Source: Candidatus Coatesiibacteriota bacterium (GTDB taxonomy: Bacteria > RBG-13-66-14 > B26-G2 > JAUVZD01). Taken from it: a stretch of DNA of 64,000 nt. The DNA is taken from the NCBI GenBank assembly GCA_030602715.1, contig JAUVZD010000002.1, forward strand, positions 1 through 64,000. Direction: 5' to 3'. The notes below the pieces were generated by a model. That model saw only the letters and a list, made by a program, of their open reading frames with translations. It made no database searches and was not told the DNA's origin. The position numbers were made by a program, and so were the translations under genes. Shown in pieces: positions 1 to 8,738 of this stretch. Positions within the stretch are counted from its first letter, which is position 1; each line of letters opens with the position of its first letter.

Positions 1-1519
1 TAAGATCGTAAAGCTCCAGCCGTATCACACCACTCTCCGGCAGATATAGCGAAATGTTGACCTCATCAACCGCCGGATTGGGATAGATGCTGGTTATGAC
101 AAACGATGTGGGCATCCCCGTAGTTACACTGGCGGTCCCCAAAGCCTCACAACTCCCACCATCCACTACCTCAAGCCGATACTCGTACGAAACGCCCCAC
201 TCTACTTCCCCGTCGGTGTATGAATAGGGGCTCGCACCCACTATCAGACTATCGTTGACCTTGCACCAGCCTAACCCGGTGGAAAGTCCATCCCCATCCA
301 GAATATTCGGCTGGCTAGCGGAAAGCTCCCAACGATAGAGGTTGAAGCCGGTAATGGTCTCCCCCTCGGTCGCCTCCACGCTCCAATCCAGAACCACACC
401 CCCGACCTCAGCCCTGGCGGTGAACGATACCAGGTCTATGCTCAAAGGGGAACCATACCAGGCATACTTCAGGGCATCATTTGTATCATCACGATAGGAG
501 ATGTGGGGATAATTATCGGAATCAAGGGCGATTGACGAATACCTGCCGACACCACCGGTGTCTATCGTGGTAATATGCCAGGTGACGCCGTCAAAGTAGG
601 CGTATCTGAGGTCCCCCTCGGCGTAGTATGAAATATGGGGACGGTCGGTGGAATCTAAGGCAATGGAGTCAAACTTACCCACATCCCCCGCAGAGTCCAC
701 GATGACGATAGTCCAGTGCGCGCCGTCGTAGTAGGCATACTTGAGGTCCCTGTTAGTGTTGTCCCGATAGGATATGTGCGGGTAACCAGATCTGTCCACA
801 GCTATTGAGGTGTAGTAGCCTACATCCCCGGCGGTGTCCACATCAACCAAATCCCAGATGACGCCGTCGTAGTAGGCATACTTCAGGTTACCGTTTCCGC
901 TTTCAAAATCCTGGTAAGAGATATGCGCCCGGTCATATGCATCCAGAGCTATGGAGGTAAACCGGCCTACCATCCCGGTCTCGTCCACTGTGATTATGTA
1001 CCAGTCAAAACCATAGTAGTAGGAATATTTGAGGTCATTAATGGTCGCACCCTCATGATAGGATATGTGGGGACGGTTGTAGGAATCTACGACTATGGAG
1101 CAGTAAGAACCCACCTTTGCGGAAGAGGCATCCACCAGGACAATCTGCCAGGTTTCGCCGTCATAGTAGGTATATTTTAGGGAACTTGTCATGTCCTCGT
1201 AGACATTAAGATAAGCTATGTGGGGATAACCTAAACCATCAAGCGCAATTGAGCTATACCAACTCACATCACCTTCCGTATCCGGCCAGCAGGTTTGCCA
1301 GCTAGAACCATCGTAGTGGGCATATTTGAGGTTGGCGTTGGTCTTATCATAGTAAGAGATGTGTGGTTGATCATTAAAATCAAGGGCGATTGAGGTCCAT
1401 TCGCCTACATCTCCGGAGTCATCAACAACTGTAATCTGCCAACCCCGGTCAGCATAGGATTGACCAGCAAACAGGGAGAGAGCGAGACAAACGGTAATGG
1501 AAATGATACACTTTCTCAC
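1..1519 (-). CDS. Secreted seven-repeat beta-propeller-like protein with FlgD-Ig/T9SS-like C-terminus (partial)
   Basis: The gene runs off the left edge, so its C-terminus is missing. It starts at a GTG at 1519, eight bases after a strong AAAGGAGG. A signal peptide (MRKCIISITVCLALSLFAG...) is followed by seven repeats of roughly 45-55 residues with the core SIALD...PHISYxD...LKYAYYDG..W, one per blade in a likely seven-bladed propeller. After the repeats come a fibronectin/Ig-like segment (GFNLYRWE, YSYTDGEVEWGVSYEYRL) and the beginning of a FlgD-Ig-like tail (TSIYPNPAVDEVNISLYLPE, then LELYDL). Such tails direct secretion and surface attachment in type IX-like systems, so a cell-surface or extracellular role is likely. 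The ligand is unknown. Confidence 0.85.
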   Translation of the reverse strand, partial: MRKCIISITVCLALSLFAGQSYADRGWQITVVDDSGDVGEWTSIALDFNDQPHISYYDKTNANLKYAHYDGSSWQTCWPDTEGDVSWYSSIALDGLGYPHIAYLNVYEDMTSSLKYTYYDGETWQIVLVDASSAKVGSYCSIVVDSYNRPHISYHEGATINDLKYSYYYGFDWYIITVDETGMVGRFTSIALDAYDRAHISYQDFESGNGNLKYAYYDGVIWDLVDVDTAGDVGYYTSIAVDRSGYPHISYRDNTNRDLKYAYYDGAHWTIVIVDSAGDVGKFDSIALDSTDRPHISYYAEGDLRYAYFDGVTWHITTIDTGGVGRYSSIALDSDNYPHISYRDDTNDALKYAWYGSPLSIDLVSFTARAEVGGVVLDWSVEATEGETITGFNLYRWELSASQPNILDGDGLSTGLGWCKVNDSLIVGASPYSYTDGEVEWGVSYEYRLEVVDGGSCEALGTASVTTGMPTSFVITSIYPNPAVDEVNISLYLPESGVIRLELYDL

Positions 1520-2031
1520 GGGTATTACCTCCTTTCTTCCATTCGTACGAGCGGAACTGCGATAATTTACACCAATATTTATACCATAAAAAGCTCCAAA
1601 ATGGAAGTAAATTTTTAATAAAAGTAAAGCGATACAGTTAACCAAAAAAATACCGATGTTTATTTGTGGCAAATGTAATCCAATCACCTCAACAAACATC
1701 CATTAGCCCGCTCAAAAACCGTAGTATTCCTAAACCACTCTCTTAAACCCAACACACAAAAACCATCAACTCAATCACCCCGTTCACCTTATAACCGATC
1801 AAAATACCTCCCATCCCGCCCTCCGAGCGGCGATATAGACCCCCACTCCACTCCTCCAGCCCTATCCAACCCCGCTCCAGAACGAATCCCTGCTCATCGC
1901 CCCAAATCCCTGTGTAAAACTAACCATCCAGAAAACCGCCATTATCGCCCTGGCATTCTACATCTATACAAACCGGACATACGCTTGATATTTATGCGTT
2001 CATCTGCTAAGATGGTTTATTTGGAAAAAAC
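1520..2031. other. Intergenic region, AT-rich next to the flanking genes
   Basis: There is no convincing gene in these 512 bases. The part next to position 1519 is AT-rich and should hold the promoter of the minus-strand propeller gene. On the minus strand, 1746-1919 is open for 58 codons and reads like protein (FYTGIWGDEQGFVLERGWIG...), but it has no good start and no ribosome-binding site, so it may be a gene remnant. No repeat, tRNA or clear terminator was found. Confidence 0.4.
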
Positions 2032-3294
2032 ATGGAGCCTCAGGTGATTTCTAAACATAAACCTATCACCAAAATTGCAGAGGAGAAAACCCCTGCAACC
2101 AAGTTCAGCGGTGAGGAGCTTTTTCGGCTGGCAAAGGTCAAAGCCCCACCTTTGACCCGCCGCCACTTCGTCTTCGCCGCCCTTTCCGCCCTCTGCTTCG
2201 CCTCCACCTTAGCCATCCTGTGGATTCTCCTCCCGCCATACCTATCCGCTTATGGTGCCGATTCCGTCTCCATCGGCCTGGTAGTGGGGGCTTTGGGCTT
2301 GGGGCTTCTGGTCGGGTCCTCGTTTTTTTCCCGGGAGCTCTCCATCCGAAGTCCACGCACCATAATGACCTTCGGCGGGTTGGTATATCTAAGCCTGCCT
2401 CCATTACACTACATCTCCATCTCCCCCATTACCATAATCCTCACCCGATTGTGGATGGGCTTCGGGACGGCAGCCCTCTTACTCGCTCTGCACACTCTGG
2501 CGAACTATAACTCCACCCCCGAGCGACCTCCCTGGGCGACTAAAGCATTTCTGAGTTGTATCTTCGCCGGCTTGCTCTTAGGTTTTGTTTTCGGCGGGTA
2601 TCTGCAGGGGGCGACGAGCTTTAACTGGAGTCTCTTCGTCTCCTTCATAACTGCCACACTGACCTTCCTTCTGGCGGCTGGACTTTCGGAACCGAAGAGG
2701 AAGACCCTGGCAAGACCGTTCTTTGAACGGCGCAGACCAAAGTTAAAGTCAAAAAAAGTCCCCGGGGAGAGATTGGATTGGGCTTTGGTCCTGCCCCTCA
2801 GTTTAGCCCTCATCCCATTGGGCATCACCTCTACCTGGTTTCCCCAGGTTGGAAGCTGGCCCCAAGACAGCATCTATCTACTATCTTCGTTGGTAATTTT
2901 TTCCATTATAATTTACTTCAACAAAGCAAAACCGCAAATAGCCAAAAGAAAGGTCCTCCTCGCCTGCGCTTTCACCACCACCGCCATCTGGGGGACGACG
3001 CTCTCCTTCCCTCACCTGCCGATAATGCTATCTCTGAGTGCAATCTTTGCTGCGCTCCCCATCGCAGTAGCCACAACAATTGTATATCGGAAATACTCCG
3101 GCGGTGGACATCGCCAAGGGAAAGGGACGGTCAATCTGCTCGCCTCAGCCGGGCTGGGAATCCTTATCGGCAGTCTGGGACCAGCCGTCCTGACCTCCCT
3201 TTTGGTCACCTGGGTCGCCTGGCCCATTACCGCCCTGGCATCCCTGGCTGGCTTCATCGCTCTGGCAAGAAGCCAAAGAGGGGACGGTAGCTAG
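2032..3294 (+). CDS. MFS-type membrane transporter
   Basis: A 420-residue polytopic protein with about 12 hydrophobic segments and a soluble N-terminus of about 40 residues. It has the general layout of the major facilitator superfamily: loop 2-3 carries FFSRELSIRSPRTIM, followed by a glycine-rich helix, and there is a basic central loop (residues 220-245, EPKRKTLARPFFERRRPKLK) between two six-helix halves. No substrate signature is visible. It lies two bases before the radical SAM gene, so the two are probably co-transcribed. The ATG at 2032 has only a weak upstream ribosome-binding site, so the exact start is uncertain. Confidence 0.75.
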   Translation: MEPQVISKHKPITKIAEEKTPATKFSGEELFRLAKVKAPPLTRRHFVFAALSALCFASTLAILWILLPPYLSAYGADSVSIGLVVGALGLGLLVGSSFFSRELSIRSPRTIMTFGGLVYLSLPPLHYISISPITIILTRLWMGFGTAALLLALHTLANYNSTPERPPWATKAFLSCIFAGLLLGFVFGGYLQGATSFNWSLFVSFITATLTFLLAAGLSEPKRKTLARPFFERRRPKLKSKKVPGERLDWALVLPLSLALIPLGITSTWFPQVGSWPQDSIYLLSSLVIFSIIIYFNKAKPQIAKRKVLLACAFTTTAIWGTTLSFPHLPIMLSLSAIFAALPIAVATTIVYRKYSGGGHRQGKGTVNLLASAGLGILIGSLGPAVLTSLLVTWVAWPITALASLAGFIALARSQRGDGS

Positions 3295-3296
3295 AG

Positions 3297-5870
3297 ATGA
3301 CAGATACATTCTATAAACAACTCCTCTGCATAAACAAACCCTGCCGTTACATCAACGGGGAATATAATGTCATCCCCCCCAAAGCCAAAGCCCGCCTGCG
3401 GATAGCCCTCTGCTTCCCCGATGCCTACGAGCTGGGCTGCTCCAATCTGGGCATGGCAATCATATATTCATTAGCCAACTCCCTTGCGGGAATAAGCGCC
3501 GAGCGCTGTTTTTCCCCTCTGCCCGATGCCGAGGCTCGCCTGCGAAAGCTGGGTGAACCTCTCCGCTCCCTGGAGTCTCGCCGTCCCTTAGCAGACTTTG
3601 ACCTACTTGCCTTCTCCGTTCCTTATCAACTCAACTACACCAACCTTCTGGCTACGCTGGACCTTGCCGGTCTGCCTCTGCTCTCCGCAGAACGCAACCA
3701 AAGACACCCCCTGGTAATCGCCGGGGGATATTCCGTCTATAACCCCGAACCCCTCGCTCCCTTCGTTGACGCCTTTCTAATAGGCGAAGGGGAGGAAGCC
3801 GGGGTGGAGATATTTGAACTGCTGGTTGAGCTGGCAGGTGCGGAAAAGGAGGTCAAGCTTGCGGAGCTTGCCAAACTGCCTGGCGTCTATGTCCCCTCAT
3901 TCTATGAAGTGAATGATGATATTTGGTCCAAACCCACTCCAACAAAGGAGCACGGTGCCCCCCAGAGGATAGAGGCTCGCCTGGTATCCGACCTGGACCG
4001 ATGTTTTACCCCCGAGACTCTGCTGGTCGCCAATACCGCCGTAATTCACGATAGGGTATCGGTGGAAATTTCCCGGGGCTGTCCTCAGGGCTGTCGTTTC
4101 TGCATCGCCGGCATGGTGCAAAGACCCTATCGTGAGCGCAGTCCCCAAAGGATCGTCGAGCTGTCAGAGCGCTTGCTTTCCACCACCGGCTTTGATGAGG
4201 TCAGCTTGATGGCTCTCTCGCCAGCCGAACATACCTTCTTCCCCACCATAATGGGGGAACTCACCACCGCACTAGCAGCCAGGAGGATAGGCGTGGCTCT
4301 ACCTTCCCTGCGCCTGGACTGCGACCCCAGGGAGACGCTCTCCCTCACCCAATCGGTGCGTCCCACCCAGTTAACCTTCGCCCCGGAGGCGGCAAGCGAT
4401 AGGCTGCGCCGGGTAATCAACAAGCACCTCACCGAGGAGGAGATCTCCACCACCATAGAGGCTGTCTTTGCCTCCGGGGTAAACTCGGTCAAGCTCTATT
4501 TCATGGTCGGTTTACCTACCGAGACCGATGAGGATGTGGAAGCCATCCCCGAGCTTTGCCGACGCATAATAAACCGCTCTCGCCAGGCAAATCCCCGAGC
4601 CACCATGACCGTCAATGTCTCCCCCTTCATACCCCAACCCCACTCTCCCTTCCAGTGGGCGAAACAACTGTCCACCGAGGAATTAACCGAGCGGTTGTCC
4701 ATAATCCGCCAAAGACTTCCCCGACGGGTGCAGATGAAGCGCCACAACCTACATATTGCGCAACTTGAGGGGATCTTCGTACGCGGCTCACGCCATTTGA
4801 GCTCGGCGCTCCTGTCCGCCTTCTCTCTGGGGGCTCGCTTTGACGGCTGGCACGAACATTTCAATAGAGAGCGGTGGCAGGAAGCCTTCGCTTCAAGCGG
4901 AATCAACCCCGCTGACTACTTGAAGGGTCCGGAGGAGAGCGGGGAGCTACCCTGGGACCACATCAGTGCCGGGGCGGACAAGGACTATCTCAAAGCCGAG
5001 TGGGCGCGGGCACTTTCCGCAGAGGAGACCGAAATATGCAAGCAGGTCTCCTGCCGTCTCTGCGGTGCCTGCAGTGAGGAGAGACAGTTATCCTTTGCCG
5101 GAGAGGGTTCCGTACATATAATAAGTGAGCGTGAGGCAAAGGAGAAGCCCAGGAAGAACTGGAGACTGCGTTTTATCTTCAGAAAGCAAGGGGATGCCGT
5201 CTATCTCTCCCATCTAGACCTTATGAGAGAGTTGCGCATGGCTCTTCGCCGAAGCAATATGCCGACAGCCTACAGCGAGGGCTACAATCCCCAGGTCAGG
5301 TTGGCGTTGGGGCAGGCGCTGGGAGTGGGCATCGTCGGGGAGCGGGAGGTGGGCGAAGTGGTGCTATCCGACTTTGTGCAATCGGATAGATTTGTGCAGA
5401 CGGTCAACGGCGTTCTTCGGCAAGGTATTGAGCTGGAATCTGCCGCCTATCTCGGCGAGAGGGCCACACCACTGAGCAAAGTAAACCTCTCCGTCTATCG
5501 CATAGAGGTATCCCCTACCCGTCAAGTCCAACCCGACGGAAAAACTCTGGTGCAAAAGATTGAAGAGGTAAAATCTATTGAGATGCTCCCTGTGATACGC
5601 AAGGGAAAGGAGCGCCGTCTGAATCTACAGGAACAACTCACCCACCTCTCGCTTTCGCCGAGCGAGAGTGAGAAGGCGATAATCTATGCCCACATCCACC
5701 ATATTTCGGGGGCTACCCTGCGCATTGAAGAACTTCTGCAACTCCTGGGACTGTCTCTGAGTGAGGAAGGGGTGCAAGTTATCCGGGAGGGGCAGGTGGT
5801 GGCGGGAGGACTGGGTCAGCTGGTTTCGCCTCTGGACCGCAGCCTGTTGGGTTTCGTCTCCGGGAGATGA
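3297..5870 (+). CDS. B12-binding/radical SAM protein fused to a DUF2344 domain (TIGR03960-TIGR03936 type)
   Basis: An 857-residue protein. The N-terminus (LLCINKPCRYINGEYN) and the region to about residue 230 match the cobalamin-binding-like part of TIGR03960 proteins. The radical SAM cluster motif CPQGCRFC sits at about residues 261-268 and the catalytic barrel follows to about 530. A small Cys set (CKQVSCRLCGAC, near 583-594) precedes a DUF2344 domain (about 620-857, starting LRFIFRKQGDAVYLSHLDLM). In many bacteria the two domains are fused or adjacent and sit next to RNase G and ribosomal genes, but not here. The substrate is unknown. The start is two bases after the transporter stop. Confidence 0.9.
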   Translation: MTDTFYKQLLCINKPCRYINGEYNVIPPKAKARLRIALCFPDAYELGCSNLGMAIIYSLANSLAGISAERCFSPLPDAEARLRKLGEPLRSLESRRPLADFDLLAFSVPYQLNYTNLLATLDLAGLPLLSAERNQRHPLVIAGGYSVYNPEPLAPFVDAFLIGEGEEAGVEIFELLVELAGAEKEVKLAELAKLPGVYVPSFYEVNDDIWSKPTPTKEHGAPQRIEARLVSDLDRCFTPETLLVANTAVIHDRVSVEISRGCPQGCRFCIAGMVQRPYRERSPQRIVELSERLLSTTGFDEVSLMALSPAEHTFFPTIMGELTTALAARRIGVALPSLRLDCDPRETLSLTQSVRPTQLTFAPEAASDRLRRVINKHLTEEEISTTIEAVFASGVNSVKLYFMVGLPTETDEDVEAIPELCRRIINRSRQANPRATMTVNVSPFIPQPHSPFQWAKQLSTEELTERLSIIRQRLPRRVQMKRHNLHIAQLEGIFVRGSRHLSSALLSAFSLGARFDGWHEHFNRERWQEAFASSGINPADYLKGPEESGELPWDHISAGADKDYLKAEWARALSAEETEICKQVSCRLCGACSEERQLSFAGEGSVHIISEREAKEKPRKNWRLRFIFRKQGDAVYLSHLDLMRELRMALRRSNMPTAYSEGYNPQVRLALGQALGVGIVGEREVGEVVLSDFVQSDRFVQTVNGVLRQGIELESAAYLGERATPLSKVNLSVYRIEVSPTRQVQPDGKTLVQKIEEVKSIEMLPVIRKGKERRLNLQEQLTHLSLSPSESEKAIIYAHIHHISGATLRIEELLQLLGLSLSEEGVQVIREGQVVAGGLGQLVSPLDRSLLGFVSGR

Positions 5871-5927
5871 GCGTGATATGGGGAAAGTGGGGGTAACACC
5901 TTAAACTCATATCGGTCTCTTCAGAAA

Positions 5928-5948
5928 AAATCCCCGCCGGTGGGATTT
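5928..5948 (+). terminator. Hairpin downstream of the radical SAM gene
   Basis: Seven-base arms AAATCCC and GGGATTT enclose a CGCCGGT loop, preceded by a run of A and followed by only a short T-rich stretch. It lies 58 bases after the radical SAM stop. It may be a weak or bidirectional terminator. Confidence 0.4.
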
Positions 5949-5954
5949 GGGTAG

Positions 5955-6218
5955 AGAGGCCCGCCGACCTTCTTTCGGGGCGAATACATCTGCCGGGTCG
6001 ACTGGGACCTGTGCAACGGATGCAAGGCCTGCATGGCCCAGTGCCAGTTCGGTGCAGTATTCTACTCGTCGAGCCTTTCGAAGGTCTACATCAACCCGGC
6101 GAAGTGCTACGGCTGCGGCGTCTGCCGGCCGGCCTGCCCCACCGACGCCGTCGAGCTGATACCCCGGGAAGAGGACCCGGCGGCCGCGAACCTGTGGCTG
6201 AAGGGCGCGTACGGGTAA
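5955..6218 (+). pseudogene. C-terminal remnant of a 2x[4Fe-4S] ferredoxin-domain protein
   Basis: An open frame of 87 codons with two complete cluster motifs, CNGCKACMAQC and CYGCGVCRPAC, and an ending ELIPREEDPAAANLW... typical of the C-terminal ferredoxin domain of larger iron-sulfur oxidoreductases. An in-frame TAG stands immediately upstream (5952-5954). The only ATG (6033) falls inside the first cluster motif, so an intact start is missing. The stretch is markedly more GC-rich than its neighbours and lies at the edge of the AT-rich island that follows. I read it as the stranded tail of a broken or imported gene. A functional short ferredoxin using an unusual start is less likely. Confidence 0.6.
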
Positions 6219-6270
6219 TACGGATACGGCGGCGATTCATAACCACCGCCGCGCAAATAAAACAAAAATA

Positions 6271-6295
6271 CCGCCTGCGAAAGCGGGCGGGTTTT
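6271..6295 (+). terminator. Rho-independent terminator after the ferredoxin remnant
   Basis: CCGCCTGC, GAAA loop, GCGGGCGG (one T-G wobble), then GTTTT; preceded by an A-rich stretch. It ends the GC-rich segment. Confidence 0.65.
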
Positions 6296-6338
6296 GGTGG
6301 TAGGCATAAACGAAAAACGACTAACGACTTTAAGGTTA

Positions 6339-7301
6339 TTAAGCGCGACCAAAGCTTTCTAACGCGGCTACTTCCAAATTTAAGCCTTCTTCTTTTAATA
6401 ATGACTGAGCATTAGAAACCGATTCCTGGGGTACGATTACCCTATTAGCGAACTCTAATACGTGTTTACCTTCAAGTCGTGTGAAATATTTACACTGGTC
6501 AACTCGCCTATGCTTACCTGTAGGGAAAATTAATTCTTCTGTAAAGAATTGTTTATCGATTTCGACAATAGCCTCTTTCTCTTCTTCTTCCAAATCACGG
6601 TCAATAGGTTTTCCGTCCTTAGCTATGTTCGCTATAATCCGCCATTCCCTTTGTCTATAATAATACAATAACGTATTATATTTAATATCTTCAGTCGGGT
6701 AAAACAAATTCGATAAACCCCTAATCGCATATTCTAGTATATTCGGCTTTTGAGTACCTTCAGTTAAATAATGTATTAATTCTTCAGCGCTACTAACGGT
6801 ACAATTAATATTCCGCGATATTTCACCAATATTAATAGGCGGTACCAATACGTCCTTATCGCTACATTCGTCGCAAATCTCATTTAATACCCTCAATTTC
6901 ATTAACACTTCTTGTATTTCATAAAGCCTCGCTATCAAAGTACCGCCGATCCCTCCCAGATATTCATACCTTTCTTCTTTGGGTATGTAAAAAACCGGTA
7001 CCGCACCCAATTTCCTAAGTTCTGTGACCCCATATTCTAGTGAAAAAGGGCCAAAACACTTAGTATGGCCAAGTAATTCACTTGGCGCTAATTCGGTGAA
7101 ACATATTCTCTTTTGACTATTATAAATAGAGTTAGATAAAAATCCGCCTTGTAGTGGCTCCCTCCATTCAATTATTTCAGGGACTAACAAGAACCCGTTA
7201 TTGGCTATTGACGTTAAAATATACAACGCTTTATCGACGCTATTCGCGTTTTCCTCTTTATACCCTCTGGGGAACGAATGGTAAAAATAACTATCCGACA
7301 T
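6339..7301 (-). CDS. AbiGi/DUF2971-like protein, possible abortive-infection component
   Basis: A 320-residue soluble protein starting at an ATG with AAAGGA ten bases upstream. Two motifs resemble the AbiGi (Pfam PF10899) and DUF2971 families: ICFTELAPSELLGHTKCFG followed by FSLEYG and PVFYIP (residues about 66-107), and YYYRQREWRII near residue 213. In those families the same order, C(F/C)-x-(D/E)-(I/L)-P-x-S ... H...YG..G ... PVxY ... EREWR, is conserved. AbiGi is described as the antitoxin-side protein of a lactococcal phage-abortive system. No AbiGii-like toxin gene is visible next to it. The gene is AT-rich compared with core genes, suggesting acquisition. The role in defence is inference. 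Confidence 0.5.
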   Translation of the reverse strand: MSDSYFYHSFPRGYKEENANSVDKALYILTSIANNGFLLVPEIIEWREPLQGGFLSNSIYNSQKRICFTELAPSELLGHTKCFGPFSLEYGVTELRKLGAVPVFYIPKEERYEYLGGIGGTLIARLYEIQEVLMKLRVLNEICDECSDKDVLVPPINIGEISRNINCTVSSAEELIHYLTEGTQKPNILEYAIRGLSNLFYPTEDIKYNTLLYYYRQREWRIIANIAKDGKPIDRDLEEEEKEAIVEIDKQFFTEELIFPTGKHRRVDQCKYFTRLEGKHVLEFANRVIVPQESVSNAQSLLKEEGLNLEVAALESFGRA

Positions 7302-7478
7302 ATGATAAATCCTTTATGCTCGCTCTATAAATAATACGTATAAAAAATTGTAACTACAAACAATGCCCGCGTAAACCCCTACTCCATCTAGGGGGATAGA
7401 AACGTTAATTAAGTTAAGTTGGTTTAATAATAAAGAGCTTCTATATGACCGCTGAGACGATTTAGTATTTTAGTTTTA

Positions 7479-7874
7479 TTATACCCGTTTAGCTAAATCG
7501 CCAACCTCTGGATAATCAAACGGTACTAATTCTGTAGTGTATTCAATCTCTGGAGGAATTAGAAACCTTAATCCTTCATAACCCCCAGTTTTATCCACTT
7601 GTTTCTCTATTCTACGTTTTTTATCAGATTTAATAATCGCGATTTTCTCTTGTACATGTACTACGCTCCCCGTACCGAGCGGTATTTCTAAAACCCCTAA
7701 ATCCTCTTTAGTTAATGGGTCTATTATCTCCGAACCACGCCGGTATATTAAAAATCGTTCCCCGGCTCTAATGCCATCCCGCTTCCCACGGTTGATAGCA
7801 ACCGTATCTGCATCGATTACTTCAACCACTATAACCGGAGTTGCTTCGTCTTTATTCCTTTCGGTTTCCCCCAT
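7479..7874 (-). CDS. Small soluble protein with FlgT-C-like beta domain
   Basis: 131 residues. The central part (about residues 15-80) has the pattern VEVIDADTVAINRGKRDG.....GERFLIYRRG followed by a short beta repeat (LGVLEIPLGTGSVVHVQEK.AII), seen in FlgT C-terminal-like domains and related small beta domains. No signal peptide. It starts at an ATG after GGAGGTAAAT and begins three bases after the stop of the upstream membrane gene, so the two form a unit. The pairing suggests the small protein works with that membrane protein. AT-rich codon use matches the island. Function unknown. Confidence 0.55.
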   Translation of the reverse strand: MGETERNKDEATPVIVVEVIDADTVAINRGKRDGIRAGERFLIYRRGSEIIDPLTKEDLGVLEIPLGTGSVVHVQEKIAIIKSDKKRRIEKQVDKTGGYEGLRFLIPPEIEYTTELVPFDYPEVGDLAKRV

Positions 7875-7876
7875 AT

Positions 7877-8434
7877 TTACCTCCTATCTATATAATCGTA
7901 ATAATCCGCCGGTATATTAGGTTTTACGGCTACTTTTTCTCTAATTTTAGGTGCGTTCCTTTTTAGCGTATCGAAAACGGCTTCGTAACCGTTTATTATT
8001 TTTACGACCGTAACTTGGACCTTGCCGTCCGACTCCCTTATATTATCAACAATCCCTATCCCTATTAATATTTCGTAATCTTCTTCGTCGGTATAATTTA
8101 TAGAAACTAATGAATTAAATATAAATAATTCCGATTTGCCTAATAGTAATTGAATATCTTTCGTCCGGCCTTTTGTATGGTTTACTCTAACGTGTAGTAG
8201 TGCCGGTAACTTCTTCTTGCTAATATCGTAAAACGTTTTCGATAAAATATACATTATCGCAACGAAACTAAACAATAAAAATAGAACTATTACCGAAACA
8301 ATACGCAAAGGCACGTTAACATCTGGTACGAACCAACCTAATACTACTGGTAAAATAATAGCTGCTATTAAAGATAACAGCCCTTTAATTCCCTTAATAT
8401 TTTTCCAAAGTATTTTCGCCAAATTCGCGACCAC
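7877..8434 (-). CDS. Two-helix membrane protein with C-terminal soluble domain, unknown
   Basis: 185 residues starting at a GTG. Two hydrophobic helices at about residues 18-36 and 42-66 are followed by a cytoplasmic-type domain rich in beta segments (HVRVNHTKGRTKDIQLLLG, DYEILIGIGIVDN, KVQVTVVKI). No named family recognised. It is the first gene of a two-gene unit with the FlgT-C-like protein. The ribosome-binding site is weak, so the start could be a few codons off. AT-rich like the rest of the island. Confidence 0.55.
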   Translation of the reverse strand: MVANLAKILWKNIKGIKGLLSLIAAIILPVVLGWFVPDVNVPLRIVSVIVLFLLFSFVAIMYILSKTFYDISKKKLPALLHVRVNHTKGRTKDIQLLLGKSELFIFNSLVSINYTDEEDYEILIGIGIVDNIRESDGKVQVTVVKIINGYEAVFDTLKRNAPKIREKVAVKPNIPADYYDYIDRR

Positions 8435-8472
8435 TTCCGGTTATGTGAAATAATACCATATCTTACGGCTTT

Positions 8473-8550
8473 TTACAACACCCGCTCCATCAACATCGGG
8501 TCCGGTTTGGGCAGGACCGCCGTGCCTCCCGCGCCTCGATATTGCCTCCT
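8473..8550 (-). pseudogene. Possible C-terminal gene remnant
   Basis: A GC-rich minus-strand frame of 25 codons, ending TAVLPKPDPMLMERVL then TAA, has protein-like codon use but begins right after a TGA and has no start codon. It sits at the other end of the AT-rich island from the ferredoxin remnant. I do not recognise the family. Confidence 0.25.
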
Positions 8551-8573
8551 TCAGACGATAAAATTATTTTACC

Positions 8574-8738
8574 CTACGTACTACAAGTACCGGCTTTTTC
8601 CTTTGCCTTGCATTCGTTACAAAGTTCGCCGGTCGCAGGCTTCGAAATCTTCTCGTCGTAATTCGATCTGGGCCAATTCGAGCAGTTTTTACACCAATGC
8701 CAAGTATCTTTACCTTTTCTACGCCTATAAGTCGCCAT
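8574..8738 (-). CDS. 54-residue Cys4 (zinc-ribbon-like) small protein
   Basis: A short gene starting at an ATG (8738) with a weak GGTGA upstream. It encodes MATYRRRKGKDTWHWCKNCSNWP...TGELCNECKAKEKAGTC. Two CxxC pairs (CKNC at about 16-19 and CNEC at about 41-44) should bind one zinc. Small proteins with the pattern YRR.KG.DTWHWC.NCSNWP...SGELCNEC..KE..G.C occur in many unrelated bacteria as hypothetical proteins, so this is very probably real even though it is tiny. Function unknown. It borders the AT-rich island and has a similar base composition. Confidence 0.7.
   Translation of the reverse strand: MATYRRRKGKDTWHWCKNCSNWPRSNYDEKISKPATGELCNECKAKEKAGTCST

Noticed and set aside
1746-1919. Open minus-strand frame of 58 codons left of the MFS gene
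   Set aside because: No start or ribosome-binding site, and no recognisable family; kept only as a note in the intergenic entry.
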